From Bacillota bacterium (lineage in GTDB: Bacteria; Bacillota; Clostridia; Lachnospirales; Lachnospiraceae), in NCBI GenBank assembly GCA_023415055.1, contig JAEZLZ010000088.1:1-64000 (forward strand): a stretch of 64,000 nt of DNA. The letters are read 5' to 3'. The notes beneath the pieces were generated by a model that saw nothing but the letters and a program-made list of their open reading frames with translations, did not search any database and was not told the DNA's origin. The position numbers and the translations under genes are program-made. The number at the start of each line of letters is the position of its first letter. Within the stretch, counting starts at the first letter, position 1. This document shows, one piece after another, positions 55,050-63,229 of this stretch.

Positions 55050-55664
55050 TTAATCCCCGTATATTTTTTTGGCATATAGGATCGCGTCAATTCTTGAATT
55101 CAGATTTAGTTTAGTAAGTATATTACTGATATGTTTTTTTGCTGTTCCCTCCGTAATGAATAAAGTGTCACTGATTTGAGCATTGGATCTACCTTTGATT
55201 AACTGTTCTAATACCTCTCTCTCCCGATCGGTCAATGAATCCAGTTCACGGGGAACAAAACCATTCATCGTCTCCTCCATAAACCGGGGCGAGTAATACT
55301 TATCTCCTCTGTTTACCACATGAATGGCATATAGGAAGTCTTCCACAAAAGCATCCTTTAGAATAAAAGCATCGATATCAAGCTGCTTTGCTCTTTGAAA
55401 ATCTACTAGCCTGCTGGAAGACGTAAGAATAACATACTTCGCGTCTTTCTTTACCTTCCTCGCTTGCTCAATTAGATCAAAACCATCTTCAATCCCCAGA
55501 TGTAGATCAACAACTACGATATCAATTGGATTGCTTCTTAAAATCTTCAGTGCATTCTGAATGGTATCTGCTTCCCTGATTTCTTCTATGCTTTTGTTCA
55601 TGGATAGACAATCTATGATTCCTCTTCTTACCAAGGGATGGTCGTCAACAATTAATAGCTTCAT
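55050..55664 (-). CDS. NarL/LuxR-family response regulator
   Basis: 204 aa from the ATG at 55664, which has GGGAGG upstream. Receiver: acidic D7/D8 (LLIVDDHPLV), phosphoacceptor D53 (IVVVDLHLG), VILTSSS and the switch Lys in FILKDAFVE. C-terminal HTH: LTDREREVLEQLIKGRSNAQ and GTAKKHISNILTKLNL. It pairs with the kinase 100 nt upstream and probably controls the exported-protein genes. Confidence 0.93.
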   Translation of the reverse strand: MKLLIVDDHPLVRRGIIDCLSMNKSIEEIREADTIQNALKILRSNPIDIVVVDLHLGIEDGFDLIEQARKVKKDAKYVILTSSSRLVDFQRAKQLDIDAFILKDAFVEDFLYAIHVVNRGDKYYSPRFMEETMNGFVPRELDSLTDREREVLEQLIKGRSNAQISDTLFITEGTAKKHISNILTKLNLNSRIDAILYAKKIYGD

Positions 55665-55716
55665 ATTAGCCTCCCATAACTTTCTTTGTGTCATTTTACC
55701 TATAGGAATCTAGTAA

Positions 55717-55756
55717 CAAGATGAATTGGCAAGCCAATTCATCTTGTCATGAATAA
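55717..55756. repeat. Dispersed hairpin repeat, copy 2
   Basis: CAAGATGAATTGGC and GCCAATTCATCTTG (55717-55746) pair perfectly, followed by TCATGAATAA. The tail and half-arm recur at 46613-46630 and 59361-59399. It lies between the kinase and regulator genes. Confidence 0.7.
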
Positions 55757-55767
55757 TGAGGACTAGG

Positions 55768-57525
55768 TTATGCAGCTGGATCATAGGGTATGGATAGTAG
55801 TATTTCTGTACCACCGGCAAGGCTCGAGCTCATCTCTACATGTCCGTTTAATAACCCGATTACTCGATGAATATTACTGATCCCCAGCCCTTTATCACTC
55901 TTTTTCAGATACTCATTGTAGTCAAAGCCATATCCGTCATCTGTAATTTTTACCGTTGTAAAGGTATCACCGATCTCTACCTTTACATATATATTTTTCG
56001 CTCTACCATGACGGATTGCATTATTAATTGCTTCACAGATAACCCGGTACAGACCTACTTTTTGATTCACCCGAATTCTTTGCGTATCCCCCATAATCTC
56101 GGTTGACACTTCAATCCCGTGAAGATTTTTTATCTCACTGGCATATCGTATTAATTTCTTCCTGAAGATATCTTCCCCTTCTTTTTCCCAAGCAAAGCCA
56201 TAGATTGCTTCACGGAGTTCCCGCATCGTCAGATCAATGGACTGCTTAATTTGCACCAATTCATTTTTCATAGAATCTGCCGTATAATTACTGGAGCCTT
56301 CACTTAAAACATATAATTTGCAGGATGCTGCAAACAATTTTTGCAACACGATATCGTGAATCTCATTCGCAATACGATTCTGCTCCTCGCTGATCAGCAG
56401 TAATTCACTCATTTCGTCAATCTCCAGCTTCTTTAGCACAATACCTGCAATTTTCAAAAATACAGCTATCACATTATACTGGGTCTTGTCCTCGTTCTCC
56501 TGAGGAAAGTAATCCATACCCGCAAATATCGATTCTTGTATAAGCCAATTTTCATCTGCTTTCGCAATGATTGCCCCACAAGGATTCTGGTCATAAGTAA
56601 TGATATATACCGGTAACACCTCTCCCTTATATTCACAAAACAGGAAGTCCCTTTGGTCCTTCCTATCTTCTATTTGCTTTATAGCAAGATCTGCCATTTC
56701 CTCTTCTTCCTTCTTAGAGAAGCCACAGGATATGCAACCCCCAATTTTATTAAAGGGCGTAAGTCGTAGAAAAACGATTTGGTCTACTTTTGTTAAGTGT
56801 TGAATCTGATTTAGTAGTTCTAGCAGCACATTTTTATTTTTATCCAAATTAAAAATATTCACTGTTTCATAGATATCAAGGCAATAAGCAAGTGCTTTCT
56901 CAATCTTTTGCTTTGCTTCTTTCAATTCACTGTTCGTATCTGCAAGGCATGTTGATTTTTCCTCAACCCGGATGGCATACTCCACTAATTGCATGATTGC
57001 TACTACGACCAGAATATAACTAAAAGCAATATTTATATAAAGGGTGAGAGCGTTATGACTATCAAACGGAAAAATCCGAAAAAAAGTGGTGGCACAAGCA
57101 ATAACAAAATAAACACATGCGGATATAATAGCCGTATAATGTGATAGTTCAACAGCCGCGATGAAAACCGTACTGATAAAATACCATATGAACGGACTAG
57201 CAAATCCGCCTGAAATAATGATCAATAAACTATTCTCGATCGTTTCAACGATAATCAGCGTCAGCTTTTTGGCGCGGTCATTATGATTTTGTATATACAT
57301 ATAAGACAACACACCGCATGCCATAATTAATCCAAATACAATAACTAATTTCAGAATAAATATTTTATTCGGAGTCATAAACCAGTATAAAAAGCAGGTT
57401 ATCATTAATGAAAAATATCGATAAGACAATAAAAGGTTAATAACTTTTATATTTTTTCTTGATTTCGGTATCATAGAGCCAAGCACATTTTTTAGGAAAC
57501 CGAATATTATTAAGTTTAGCCTCAT
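55768..57525 (-). CDS. Membrane sensor histidine kinase (HisKA_3, NarX/LiaS-like)
   Basis: 585 aa. Five or six membrane helices (about 30-185) with little external sequence suggest sensing within the membrane. A coiled linker leads to a GAF-like domain (about 220-365) containing GGCISCGFSKKEEEE, a CxxC at 264-267, plus C297 and C316. HisKA_3 follows with RIANEIHDIVLQKLFAASCK (phospho-His 390), and the ATPase domain has RVICEAINNAIRHGRA, TDDGYGFDYNEY and KGLGISNIHRV. The cysteines could sense redox or metal. It pairs with the NarL-type regulator. Confidence 0.9.
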   Translation of the reverse strand: MRLNLIIFGFLKNVLGSMIPKSRKNIKVINLLLSYRYFSLMITCFLYWFMTPNKIFILKLVIVFGLIMACGVLSYMYIQNHNDRAKKLTLIIVETIENSLLIIISGGFASPFIWYFISTVFIAAVELSHYTAIISACVYFVIACATTFFRIFPFDSHNALTLYINIAFSYILVVVAIMQLVEYAIRVEEKSTCLADTNSELKEAKQKIEKALAYCLDIYETVNIFNLDKNKNVLLELLNQIQHLTKVDQIVFLRLTPFNKIGGCISCGFSKKEEEEMADLAIKQIEDRKDQRDFLFCEYKGEVLPVYIITYDQNPCGAIIAKADENWLIQESIFAGMDYFPQENEDKTQYNVIAVFLKIAGIVLKKLEIDEMSELLLISEEQNRIANEIHDIVLQKLFAASCKLYVLSEGSSNYTADSMKNELVQIKQSIDLTMRELREAIYGFAWEKEGEDIFRKKLIRYASEIKNLHGIEVSTEIMGDTQRIRVNQKVGLYRVICEAINNAIRHGRAKNIYVKVEIGDTFTTVKITDDGYGFDYNEYLKKSDKGLGISNIHRVIGLLNGHVEMSSSLAGGTEILLSIPYDPAA

Positions 57526-57576
57526 TTTAGATATCTCTTCTTTTATAATTATTTTTCTTCTTTGACTGTTTATATT

Positions 57577-58278
57577 CTAAGGTTCTAATTCTCCCTTATT
57601 CTCTGAAACAGCAGAGGAACTCTCCTGCTCTACCGTTTTTTGTAATTCCTTGTTTGATCTTTCACTCAGCGCTGTTTCTGCATCTTCTGCTTGCGAACCG
57701 TTAAATTCCATCGTACTTTTCTCACCTTCAGAGGAATCTTCTTCTTTATCTTCTATTGGTATTTCCGTTACATTACTATCATCATTTAGCTCAGATTTTT
57801 CCTCGTGAGACGCACTCTGCTCCATATTGTCCTCGGTTAAGGACTCCCTTGGTGCCTCTTGATTGGAGCTAGCATCCTCCTGAGGAACTATTTTCTTTGT
57901 TTCCTCAGCAGAGTCGTTTCCCTCCACGGTTGATTTATTTATCAACTCGGAATTCAGCTCTTCCGAGTCTTTCTTGTCTTTCTTGTCTTTCTTGTCTTTC
58001 TTGTCTTCCGTGTCTTCCTTTTCATCCTTCTCTACCGTATCTTCCTTATTTTCCTCAGCCTTCTCTTCCGTATCTTCCTTCTTTTTCTCAGCCTTCTTAA
58101 CGGAACAAATCATTTCATAGCTTGTGCTTCCTTCAACATCAAGATGATGAGTCCAATATCCATAACCGGCGTTAAGACAAATGTATCCCAACAATATTAC
58201 CATGCCAAAAAGCCATATTAATCTTTTAAGCTTCACGCTACTTACACCTTTCTGCTTGGAATTTGAACTAAGCTTCAC
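57577..58278 (-). CDS. Low-complexity charged exported protein with SipW-like signal
   Basis: 233 aa from a GTG that overlaps the previous stop (GTGA). One helix, LIWLFGMVILLGYICLNAGY, is followed by GYWTHHLDVEGSTSYEM, resembling a SipW-type cut site. The rest is almost only Glu, Lys, Asp, Ser and Asn (KEDTEDKKDKKDKKDKKDSE), with no folded domain. The KKD run comes from a 9-nt tandem repeat at about 57969-58005. A filler, linker or wall-interacting polyampholyte is possible. I do not recognise a family. Confidence 0.65.
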   Translation of the reverse strand: MKLSSNSKQKGVSSVKLKRLIWLFGMVILLGYICLNAGYGYWTHHLDVEGSTSYEMICSVKKAEKKKEDTEEKAEENKEDTVEKDEKEDTEDKKDKKDKKDKKDSEELNSELINKSTVEGNDSAEETKKIVPQEDASSNQEAPRESLTEDNMEQSASHEEKSELNDDSNVTEIPIEDKEEDSSEGEKSTMEFNGSQAEDAETALSERSNKELQKTVEQESSSAVSENKGELEP

Positions 58279-59033
58279 CTAATTGCATTATACTGGTCGA
58301 AATTCAGCGGAATCGCAAAATGATATTTACCACGCAGTACCAATGTTGCGGAATCGCTTTCTTGGTCTTCGTTTTTCTTATCATCATTATCTTTCTGATC
58401 TTCTCTCTCCTGTTTTGACGTATCACTAGCTATAATTGTATTTACTGTTATGGGAAGATCTTCTTCATTTATTATTACAGGCTCTACTACTGGAAGTTGT
58501 TTTGGAATCAGGTCAATAGTACCGCCGTCGGTACCATTATAGGTAAAATACACATAATAGGTTCCTAAGTTATCCGGAATTAGATGATAATACGACGGCA
58601 ACTCAGTTCCTTTATAATTGCACTCAACCGAATTAGGATCAAGCTGGATGATGAAATTACCCAAGTATTGACCATCTACCTGTTTCATATGGATTTGTCT
58701 AGAATCGACTTTTTCAATCGTATATGGTATCTGTATGGTATCCCGATCACAAGTCAGACTCAATAGTAGCCCTCCATTTGGGAATTCTACCTTAAGTACC
58801 TTATTGTCATCAACTGAAATTGTTGCATCATCCAGCGGTTCTATTGTTCCATCCGCATGAATCAGCATCACTTTATTCCAATTGTAGGTAAAATTATAAT
58901 CCATAGATGCAGTGGAAACTAATGAGATGATTTTGTTCTCATTTACCCACCCCGAATACGAAACTCCTAGGAGAGTTATGCTTAAAAACAACAGCGGAAG
59001 TATAAAACCACATAATTTTGTACCTATTTTCAC
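58275..59033 (-). CDS. Exported protein with SipW-like signal, family unknown
   Basis: 252 aa from a GTG with AGGAG 6 nt upstream. The helix CGFILPLLFLSITLLGVSYS ends in GWVNENKIISLVSTASMDYN, comparable to the SipW-type ends of its neighbours. The mature part looks all-beta (VLKVEFPNGGLLLSLTCDRD; YYVYFTYNGTDGGTIDLI). A charged linker (KQEREDQKDNDDKKNEDQES) precedes a last hydrophobic-aromatic block. It is the first gene of the module. Confidence 0.65.
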   Translation of the reverse strand: MKIGTKLCGFILPLLFLSITLLGVSYSGWVNENKIISLVSTASMDYNFTYNWNKVMLIHADGTIEPLDDATISVDDNKVLKVEFPNGGLLLSLTCDRDTIQIPYTIEKVDSRQIHMKQVDGQYLGNFIIQLDPNSVECNYKGTELPSYYHLIPDNLGTYYVYFTYNGTDGGTIDLIPKQLPVVEPVIINEEDLPITVNTIIASDTSKQEREDQKDNDDKKNEDQESDSATLVLRGKYHFAIPLNFDQYNAIR

Positions 59034-59222
59034 AATAATCTCCTTTACAAAAAACTCATTTATTTAGTAGAATTGAGCTTTCCATATCCTCTGCTACTTC
59101 CCAACACCACCTTTTCATATATATATATTTAATAATAGCTATTTCTTTCCATTTCATCAATTAAAAGCCATCGACAGGGATATCATGGAAATTGCATATT
59201 ACAACCTGTTCTTCTGATAAAT

Positions 59223-59250
59223 TTTATAATTTCACAATCCAAATAGTAAA
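59223..59250 (-). promoter_or_regulatory. Candidate promoter of the exported-protein module
   Basis: TTTACT (59250-59245) and TATAAA (59228-59223) on minus are 16 nt apart, giving a leader of about 180 nt before the GTG at 59033. The leader contains ATATATATATAT and no clear terminator. Confidence 0.4.
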
Positions 59251-59360
59251 TTTGTGTCCTTATTTGAGATTATTTTTCATTTCAGTGCGAATTTTTTTCC
59301 CGTTATTCTTACCTAACCTGAGCATATCTAATCCTTTATTAATTTGATTGTATCGACCAA

Positions 59361-59399
59361 CAAGATGAAATTGCACGTCAGTTCACATGTCATGAATAA
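59361..59399. repeat. Dispersed hairpin repeat, copy 3 (diverged)
   Basis: CAAGATGAAATTGC, then TTCACATGTCATGAATAA, matches copy 2 at 55717-55756 with changes in the right arm. It lies upstream of the module promoter. Confidence 0.6.
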
Positions 59400-59595
59400 A
59401 AATAGTCCGCAAGTATAACACCCCTCAACAAGCAATGATTCGTAGGTGAGTGAATGGCCTTAGAATTACTTATCCTGTTGCTTTAAAACAAAAAAATATG
59501 AAGTATTAAAACGAACAACGAATTAAAAACAAAGAGAAACAAGGATGGATGCTTCCAGTCGAATATCGACTCAACCTCCTGGCTGCATAAAGAAA

Positions 59596-59624
59596 TAGCG
59601 TAGCAGCCTAAAACCGCTACGCTA
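59596..59624 (-). terminator. Hairpin terminator candidate of the uxa operon
   Basis: TAGCGTAGC and GCTACGCTA form a 9-bp perfect stem with an 11-nt loop; on minus TTTCTTTATG follows. It is about 220 nt downstream of the fucU-like gene. Confidence 0.5.
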
Positions 59625-59844
59625 TAAAGTCAGTAAGCCTGGTTGCCCATCTGCTTTGCGAAGTATAAAATTCTTCTCATCTTCATTCTGTTCTATATGT
59701 TATACCCCTGTCCCTTCTATCCTTGGGATCATTCCGAAGTTAGATTTTCTCTTGGGGGGAGTTGTTATTGTATGCCCAAAAGCATGAGGATGCCTATCCT
59801 GTTCTTCATGTGCAAGAATCTTCTCAGTACATGTAACCTTTATT

Positions 59845-60273
59845 TTAGCTAATAATACAGCCCTTTTTTAATATAATATTAGCATACTGTGCAGCTTCAC
59901 CGGTTGCAATGATTGCGTAAGCACTTTTTGCTCTCTCATAATATTGAAAGCGTTCCAGGAAACTTAATTTTGCATTTTTCTCATGTTTATCAAGTATACT
60001 CTTATAATCCTCCCAAATAGCAGGTACTACAGTATCACCTTGACAAACTTCCATTAATACGAAATGGTTATCATCATATTGATCCAGTGGTAAAACAGTT
60101 AACACAGCATCAAGCATATCAATTGCTTGAATACCCGAAGCATTAATAAGTCTTTTTGCCATACTCGCAGCCGGAAAATTGCCATCCGCAATAACAATCT
60201 CGTCACCATGTCCCATTTCGCTTAGAATCTTTAGTAATTCCGGCGACAATAGTGTTGGTATATTCTTTAGCAT
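59845..60273 (-). CDS. fucU: FucU/RbsD-family sugar mutarotase
   Basis: 142 aa, the FucU length. LLKILSEMGHGDEIVIADGN has the catalytic His and Asp; FPAASMAKRL, LLPLDQYDD-like VLPLDQYDDNHFVLMEV and FYERAKSAYAIIATGEAAQY follow the L-fucose mutarotase pattern. It interconverts anomers of L-fucose or a related sugar. Last gene of the operon, 22 nt after uxaA. L-galactose, which has L-fucose geometry, would fit the other enzymes. Confidence 0.87.
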   Translation of the reverse strand: MLKNIPTLLSPELLKILSEMGHGDEIVIADGNFPAASMAKRLINASGIQAIDMLDAVLTVLPLDQYDDNHFVLMEVCQGDTVVPAIWEDYKSILDKHEKNAKLSFLERFQYYERAKSAYAIIATGEAAQYANIILKKGCIIS

Positions 60274-60295
60274 AACATTTACTTCCTTCCTAAAA

Positions 60296-61756
60296 TTATA
60301 ATATTACTCCATCCCTGAATATTGAGATCTCTCGATAACCATTCTGTTCATTTTTCGTCTTTTTACCTGATGCAACATCCAGCAAAAAATTCAAAAATTG
60401 TTCTGTTACTTCCTCAAGAGGCACTCCCTCCAAAATGGCTCCAGCATTATAATCGATCCAATTTCTTTTCTTATTGTATAAATGAGTATTACTAGAAATC
60501 TTTACCGTAGGAACCGCTGTACCAAAGGGATTCCCTCTGCCAGTTGTGAATAGTACCATCTGTGCACCACTAGCTACAAGGTTGGTAGCCGAGACCTGAT
60601 CATTACCGGGTCCATTCAGTAAGCTCAAACCCTTCTTAACTACAGGTTCACCCATGTTCAAGACATCTACTACCGGGGCTGTACCCCCCTTTTGAATACA
60701 ACCTAACGATTTCTCCTCAAGACTAGATATCCCGCCTTGTTTGTTTCCCGGGGAAGGATTTTCATATATTGTCTGCCCATACTTTGTAAAATAATTTTTA
60801 AAGTTATTGATTAATTCTACCGTCTTTTTAAACACATTCTTATCAATCGCTCTTGCCATAAGAATCTGTTCTGCTCCGAACATCTCCGGTACCTCTGTTA
60901 AGACTGTACTTCCGCCCTCCTTTACGATCTTGTCATTCACTTTTCCACATAAGGGATTTGCAGTAATGCCTGAGAAAGCATCGGAACCTCCACATTTAAA
61001 ACCTACAATCAATTTACTGGCCGGAACCTTCGTACGCTTACTTTGTGACGCATACAAAATCAATTCATCTAGTAATGCTTCTCCTGCTTCTAATTCATCT
61101 TCTACCTCTTGCGTTACTAAAAATTTGACTCGTTGCGGATTCGTGTTACCAAGGATAGGTTTAAACTCATCCAAATTGTTATTCTCGCAGCCAAGGCTTA
61201 GAACTAATACGGCACCTGCATTCGGGTGCATGGTGAACCCTTTTAAGATTTGCTGTGTACATCTATGATCCTCACCTAGTTGGCTGCATCCCATATTATG
61301 AGTAAAAGCAAAGATACCATCAATACTTTCATTCAAGATATCCTTATACTTTTCACTCGCTCTTTTCGCTAATAACTCAGCAGTGGTGTTAACACAGCCA
61401 ACGGTTGGAATAATCCACACTTCATTACGAATTCCTACTTTTCCGTACTCTCTTTCATAACCCAGGAAAGATCTCGTCGTCTCATTTGTACTAAAGCGTG
61501 CTATTTCCTCTGAATTTGGCTGATATTCATACTCTACCTGACCACTTAAGTTTGTTTTCAGATTATGTACATGAACATGTTCCCCTTTTTTTATATCACA
61601 AGTTGCATGCCCGATCGGATACCCATACTTTATGATCGGTTCTCCTTTCCTAATATCCTCTTTCGCAATCTTATGACCAAAGGGAATCCTTCCCTCTTCA
61701 TCCAAGACGACACAAACGTTATCCTTATCTGATATTGTTAATAACCTCTCTGACAT
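60296..61756 (-). CDS. uxaA: UxaA, altronate dehydratase
   Basis: 486 aa. An N-terminal SAF domain (VVLDEEGRIPFGHKIAKEDI, HVHNLKTNLSG) is followed by the catalytic part: GYEREYGKVGIRNEVWIIPT, FTHNMGCSQLGEDHRCTQQI, LIVGFKCGGSDAFSGITANP and LFTTGRGNPFGTAVPTVKIS. The cysteines fit the iron-dependent dehydratase site. It turns D-altronate into 2-keto-3-deoxygluconate. The ATG has GGAGA upstream and overlaps uxaB by 32 nt. Confidence 0.95.
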   Translation of the reverse strand: MSERLLTISDKDNVCVVLDEEGRIPFGHKIAKEDIRKGEPIIKYGYPIGHATCDIKKGEHVHVHNLKTNLSGQVEYEYQPNSEEIARFSTNETTRSFLGYEREYGKVGIRNEVWIIPTVGCVNTTAELLAKRASEKYKDILNESIDGIFAFTHNMGCSQLGEDHRCTQQILKGFTMHPNAGAVLVLSLGCENNNLDEFKPILGNTNPQRVKFLVTQEVEDELEAGEALLDELILYASQSKRTKVPASKLIVGFKCGGSDAFSGITANPLCGKVNDKIVKEGGSTVLTEVPEMFGAEQILMARAIDKNVFKKTVELINNFKNYFTKYGQTIYENPSPGNKQGGISSLEEKSLGCIQKGGTAPVVDVLNMGEPVVKKGLSLLNGPGNDQVSATNLVASGAQMVLFTTGRGNPFGTAVPTVKISSNTHLYNKKRNWIDYNAGAILEGVPLEEVTEQFLNFLLDVASGKKTKNEQNGYREISIFRDGVIL

Positions 61757-63161
61757 CTTTCTTCTCCATTTCCTGCAAGTAATACTCCACTAGTTCTGTT
61801 AAGCCTTGTATCTCAGTAAGATCCTTACCGGACCAAAATTCTGTATGAGACAAAACTTTCTTCACTACTTGTTGCGGCGTATTCCAAGCACTTTCAAAGA
61901 ATTGAATCGCTGCTTGATCATCTTTAATCTGATAGCTTGTTCCATCCTGCCTTGCTCCCATATATGCTCCATTTTGCATCGTACCTTTGTAGAATAGAAT
62001 CAATGCAGCAAGTGCAAAAGCCAGATGTGTCGGTACTTTTTGTTCTCTCTTTACATATTCAAGTAAAGAAGGAACACATCTTGCATTCATCTTTGAACAC
62101 GAATTTAAGGATATATCAAGCAGACTATGTTTTATATATGGATTTGCAAAACGATCCTTAACACTATATGCAAATTCAAGCAGTTCCTCTTTTGGTAAGT
62201 CTAATGTAGGGATCACTTCTTTTTCTAAAAGATCATCAAGATATCGTGTAAATACCTTATCCTTCATAAAATCAAGCACAATGTTATGACCTGATAGATA
62301 TGCCGCTAATACCGTACCGGTATGTCCTCCGTTTAGGATGCGAACTTTTCTTGCCTTATATGGCTTAACATTATTCGTCCATATTACATTCTGGGTGCCC
62401 TTATGGATTGGAAGAATATCTGTCCATTCTTTTTTACCCTCGATAACCCAGAGATTAAATAACTCACAAGTAACTAAGGCTTCGTCAGGGTATCCTAACA
62501 GTTCATCAAAATGTTGCAGCGTTTCTTCGTCCTTTGGATATCCGGTAACAATACGGTCTACCAATGTACTGGTGAATTTATTTGCATTTTCAATCCAATC
62601 AATTGCCGCTTTCGGAAGCTCCCATTCTCTTGCATACTGAAGAACAATTCTCTTGAGCTCATATCCATTGTTGTCAATAAGCTCTACCGGCAAGAATAAT
62701 AAGCCTTTGCCAGGATCTCCGTCAAATTCTTTGAATCTCTCATACAGGAACGCAGTCACCTTCGCAGGATATGTCTCTGCCGGAGTATCAGAAAGCTTAC
62801 AGCCTGCTTTATAGGTAATGCCTGCTTCTGTAGTATTGGATACCACAACTTCTAAAGCTTCACTTCTTGCTAACTTTAGCAATTCTTCATAATCATCATA
62901 AGCATTGATACATCTCGAAATAATATTGACTTCGTCAATCTTCTCTGTTGCTTTTCCATCCTGTAATCCACGCATTGCAACATGATACTTATCCTGTGAA
63001 TTCAATATATTCTTAATCTTCTCTCCACCCGGTATTGGTTGACAAAGAACAACACTTCCTTCATATATTCCCATGTCATTAATATTTTGTATCATCCAAT
63101 CAACAAAGCCACGTAAGAAATTACCTTCTCCAAATTGGAGGATTTTTTCTTTTTTCTTCAT
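61725..63161 (-). CDS. uxaB: UxaB, tagaturonate reductase
   Basis: About 478 aa, polyol-specific long-chain dehydrogenase. ILQFGEGNFLRGFVDWMIQN is the NAD site, VVSNTTEAGITY and RVCK-like KARKVRILNGGHTGTVLAAY, the latter with the catalytic Lys region, follow. It reduces D-tagaturonate to D-altronate with NADH. The ATG at 63161 before KKKEKILQ is chosen because the family starts here; an ATG at 63173 is close to GGAAGGGG and is possible. A GCACAAAT palindrome lies just upstream. Confidence 0.93.
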   Translation of the reverse strand: MKKKEKILQFGEGNFLRGFVDWMIQNINDMGIYEGSVVLCQPIPGGEKIKNILNSQDKYHVAMRGLQDGKATEKIDEVNIISRCINAYDDYEELLKLARSEALEVVVSNTTEAGITYKAGCKLSDTPAETYPAKVTAFLYERFKEFDGDPGKGLLFLPVELIDNNGYELKRIVLQYAREWELPKAAIDWIENANKFTSTLVDRIVTGYPKDEETLQHFDELLGYPDEALVTCELFNLWVIEGKKEWTDILPIHKGTQNVIWTNNVKPYKARKVRILNGGHTGTVLAAYLSGHNIVLDFMKDKVFTRYLDDLLEKEVIPTLDLPKEELLEFAYSVKDRFANPYIKHSLLDISLNSCSKMNARCVPSLLEYVKREQKVPTHLAFALAALILFYKGTMQNGAYMGARQDGTSYQIKDDQAAIQFFESAWNTPQQVVKKVLSHTEFWSGKDLTEIQGLTELVEYYLQEMEKKDVREVINNIR

Positions 63162-63192
63162 TAATATTACCATGCCCCTTCCAAAGTCTGCG

Positions 63193-63211
63193 ATTTGTGC
63201 AGTGCACAAAT
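63193..63211. promoter_or_regulatory. ATTTGTGC/GCACAAAT palindrome between the dehydrogenase and uxaB genes
   Basis: Two 8-nt arms around AGT, fully symmetric, in the 68-nt gap before uxaB. It may be a LacI-type operator or only a small hairpin. Confidence 0.35.
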
Positions 63212-63229
63212 TGCTGTGTTACCGGACTA

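Larger units (their letters stand above)
59034..59844. other. Long intergenic region upstream of the matrix-protein module
   Basis: About 810 nt without a gene. It holds the module's promoter, a dispersed repeat copy, a palindrome AGTCGAATATCGACT (59557-59571) and a hairpin at 59596-59624, listed or noted separately. Short frames at 59643-59852 have no ribosome site. Confidence 0.6.

Noticed and set aside
58000..58100. Plus-strand frame of Leu-Ser-Cys repeats
   Set aside because: It is the antisense reading of the KKD/KED tandem repeat.
59643..59852. 69-codon plus-strand frame
   Set aside because: No ribosome site, no family resemblance, and it runs into the end of the fucU-like gene.
60807..61268. 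153-codon plus-strand frame opposite uxaA
   Set aside because: Shadow frame; uxaA motifs cover the same bases on minus.
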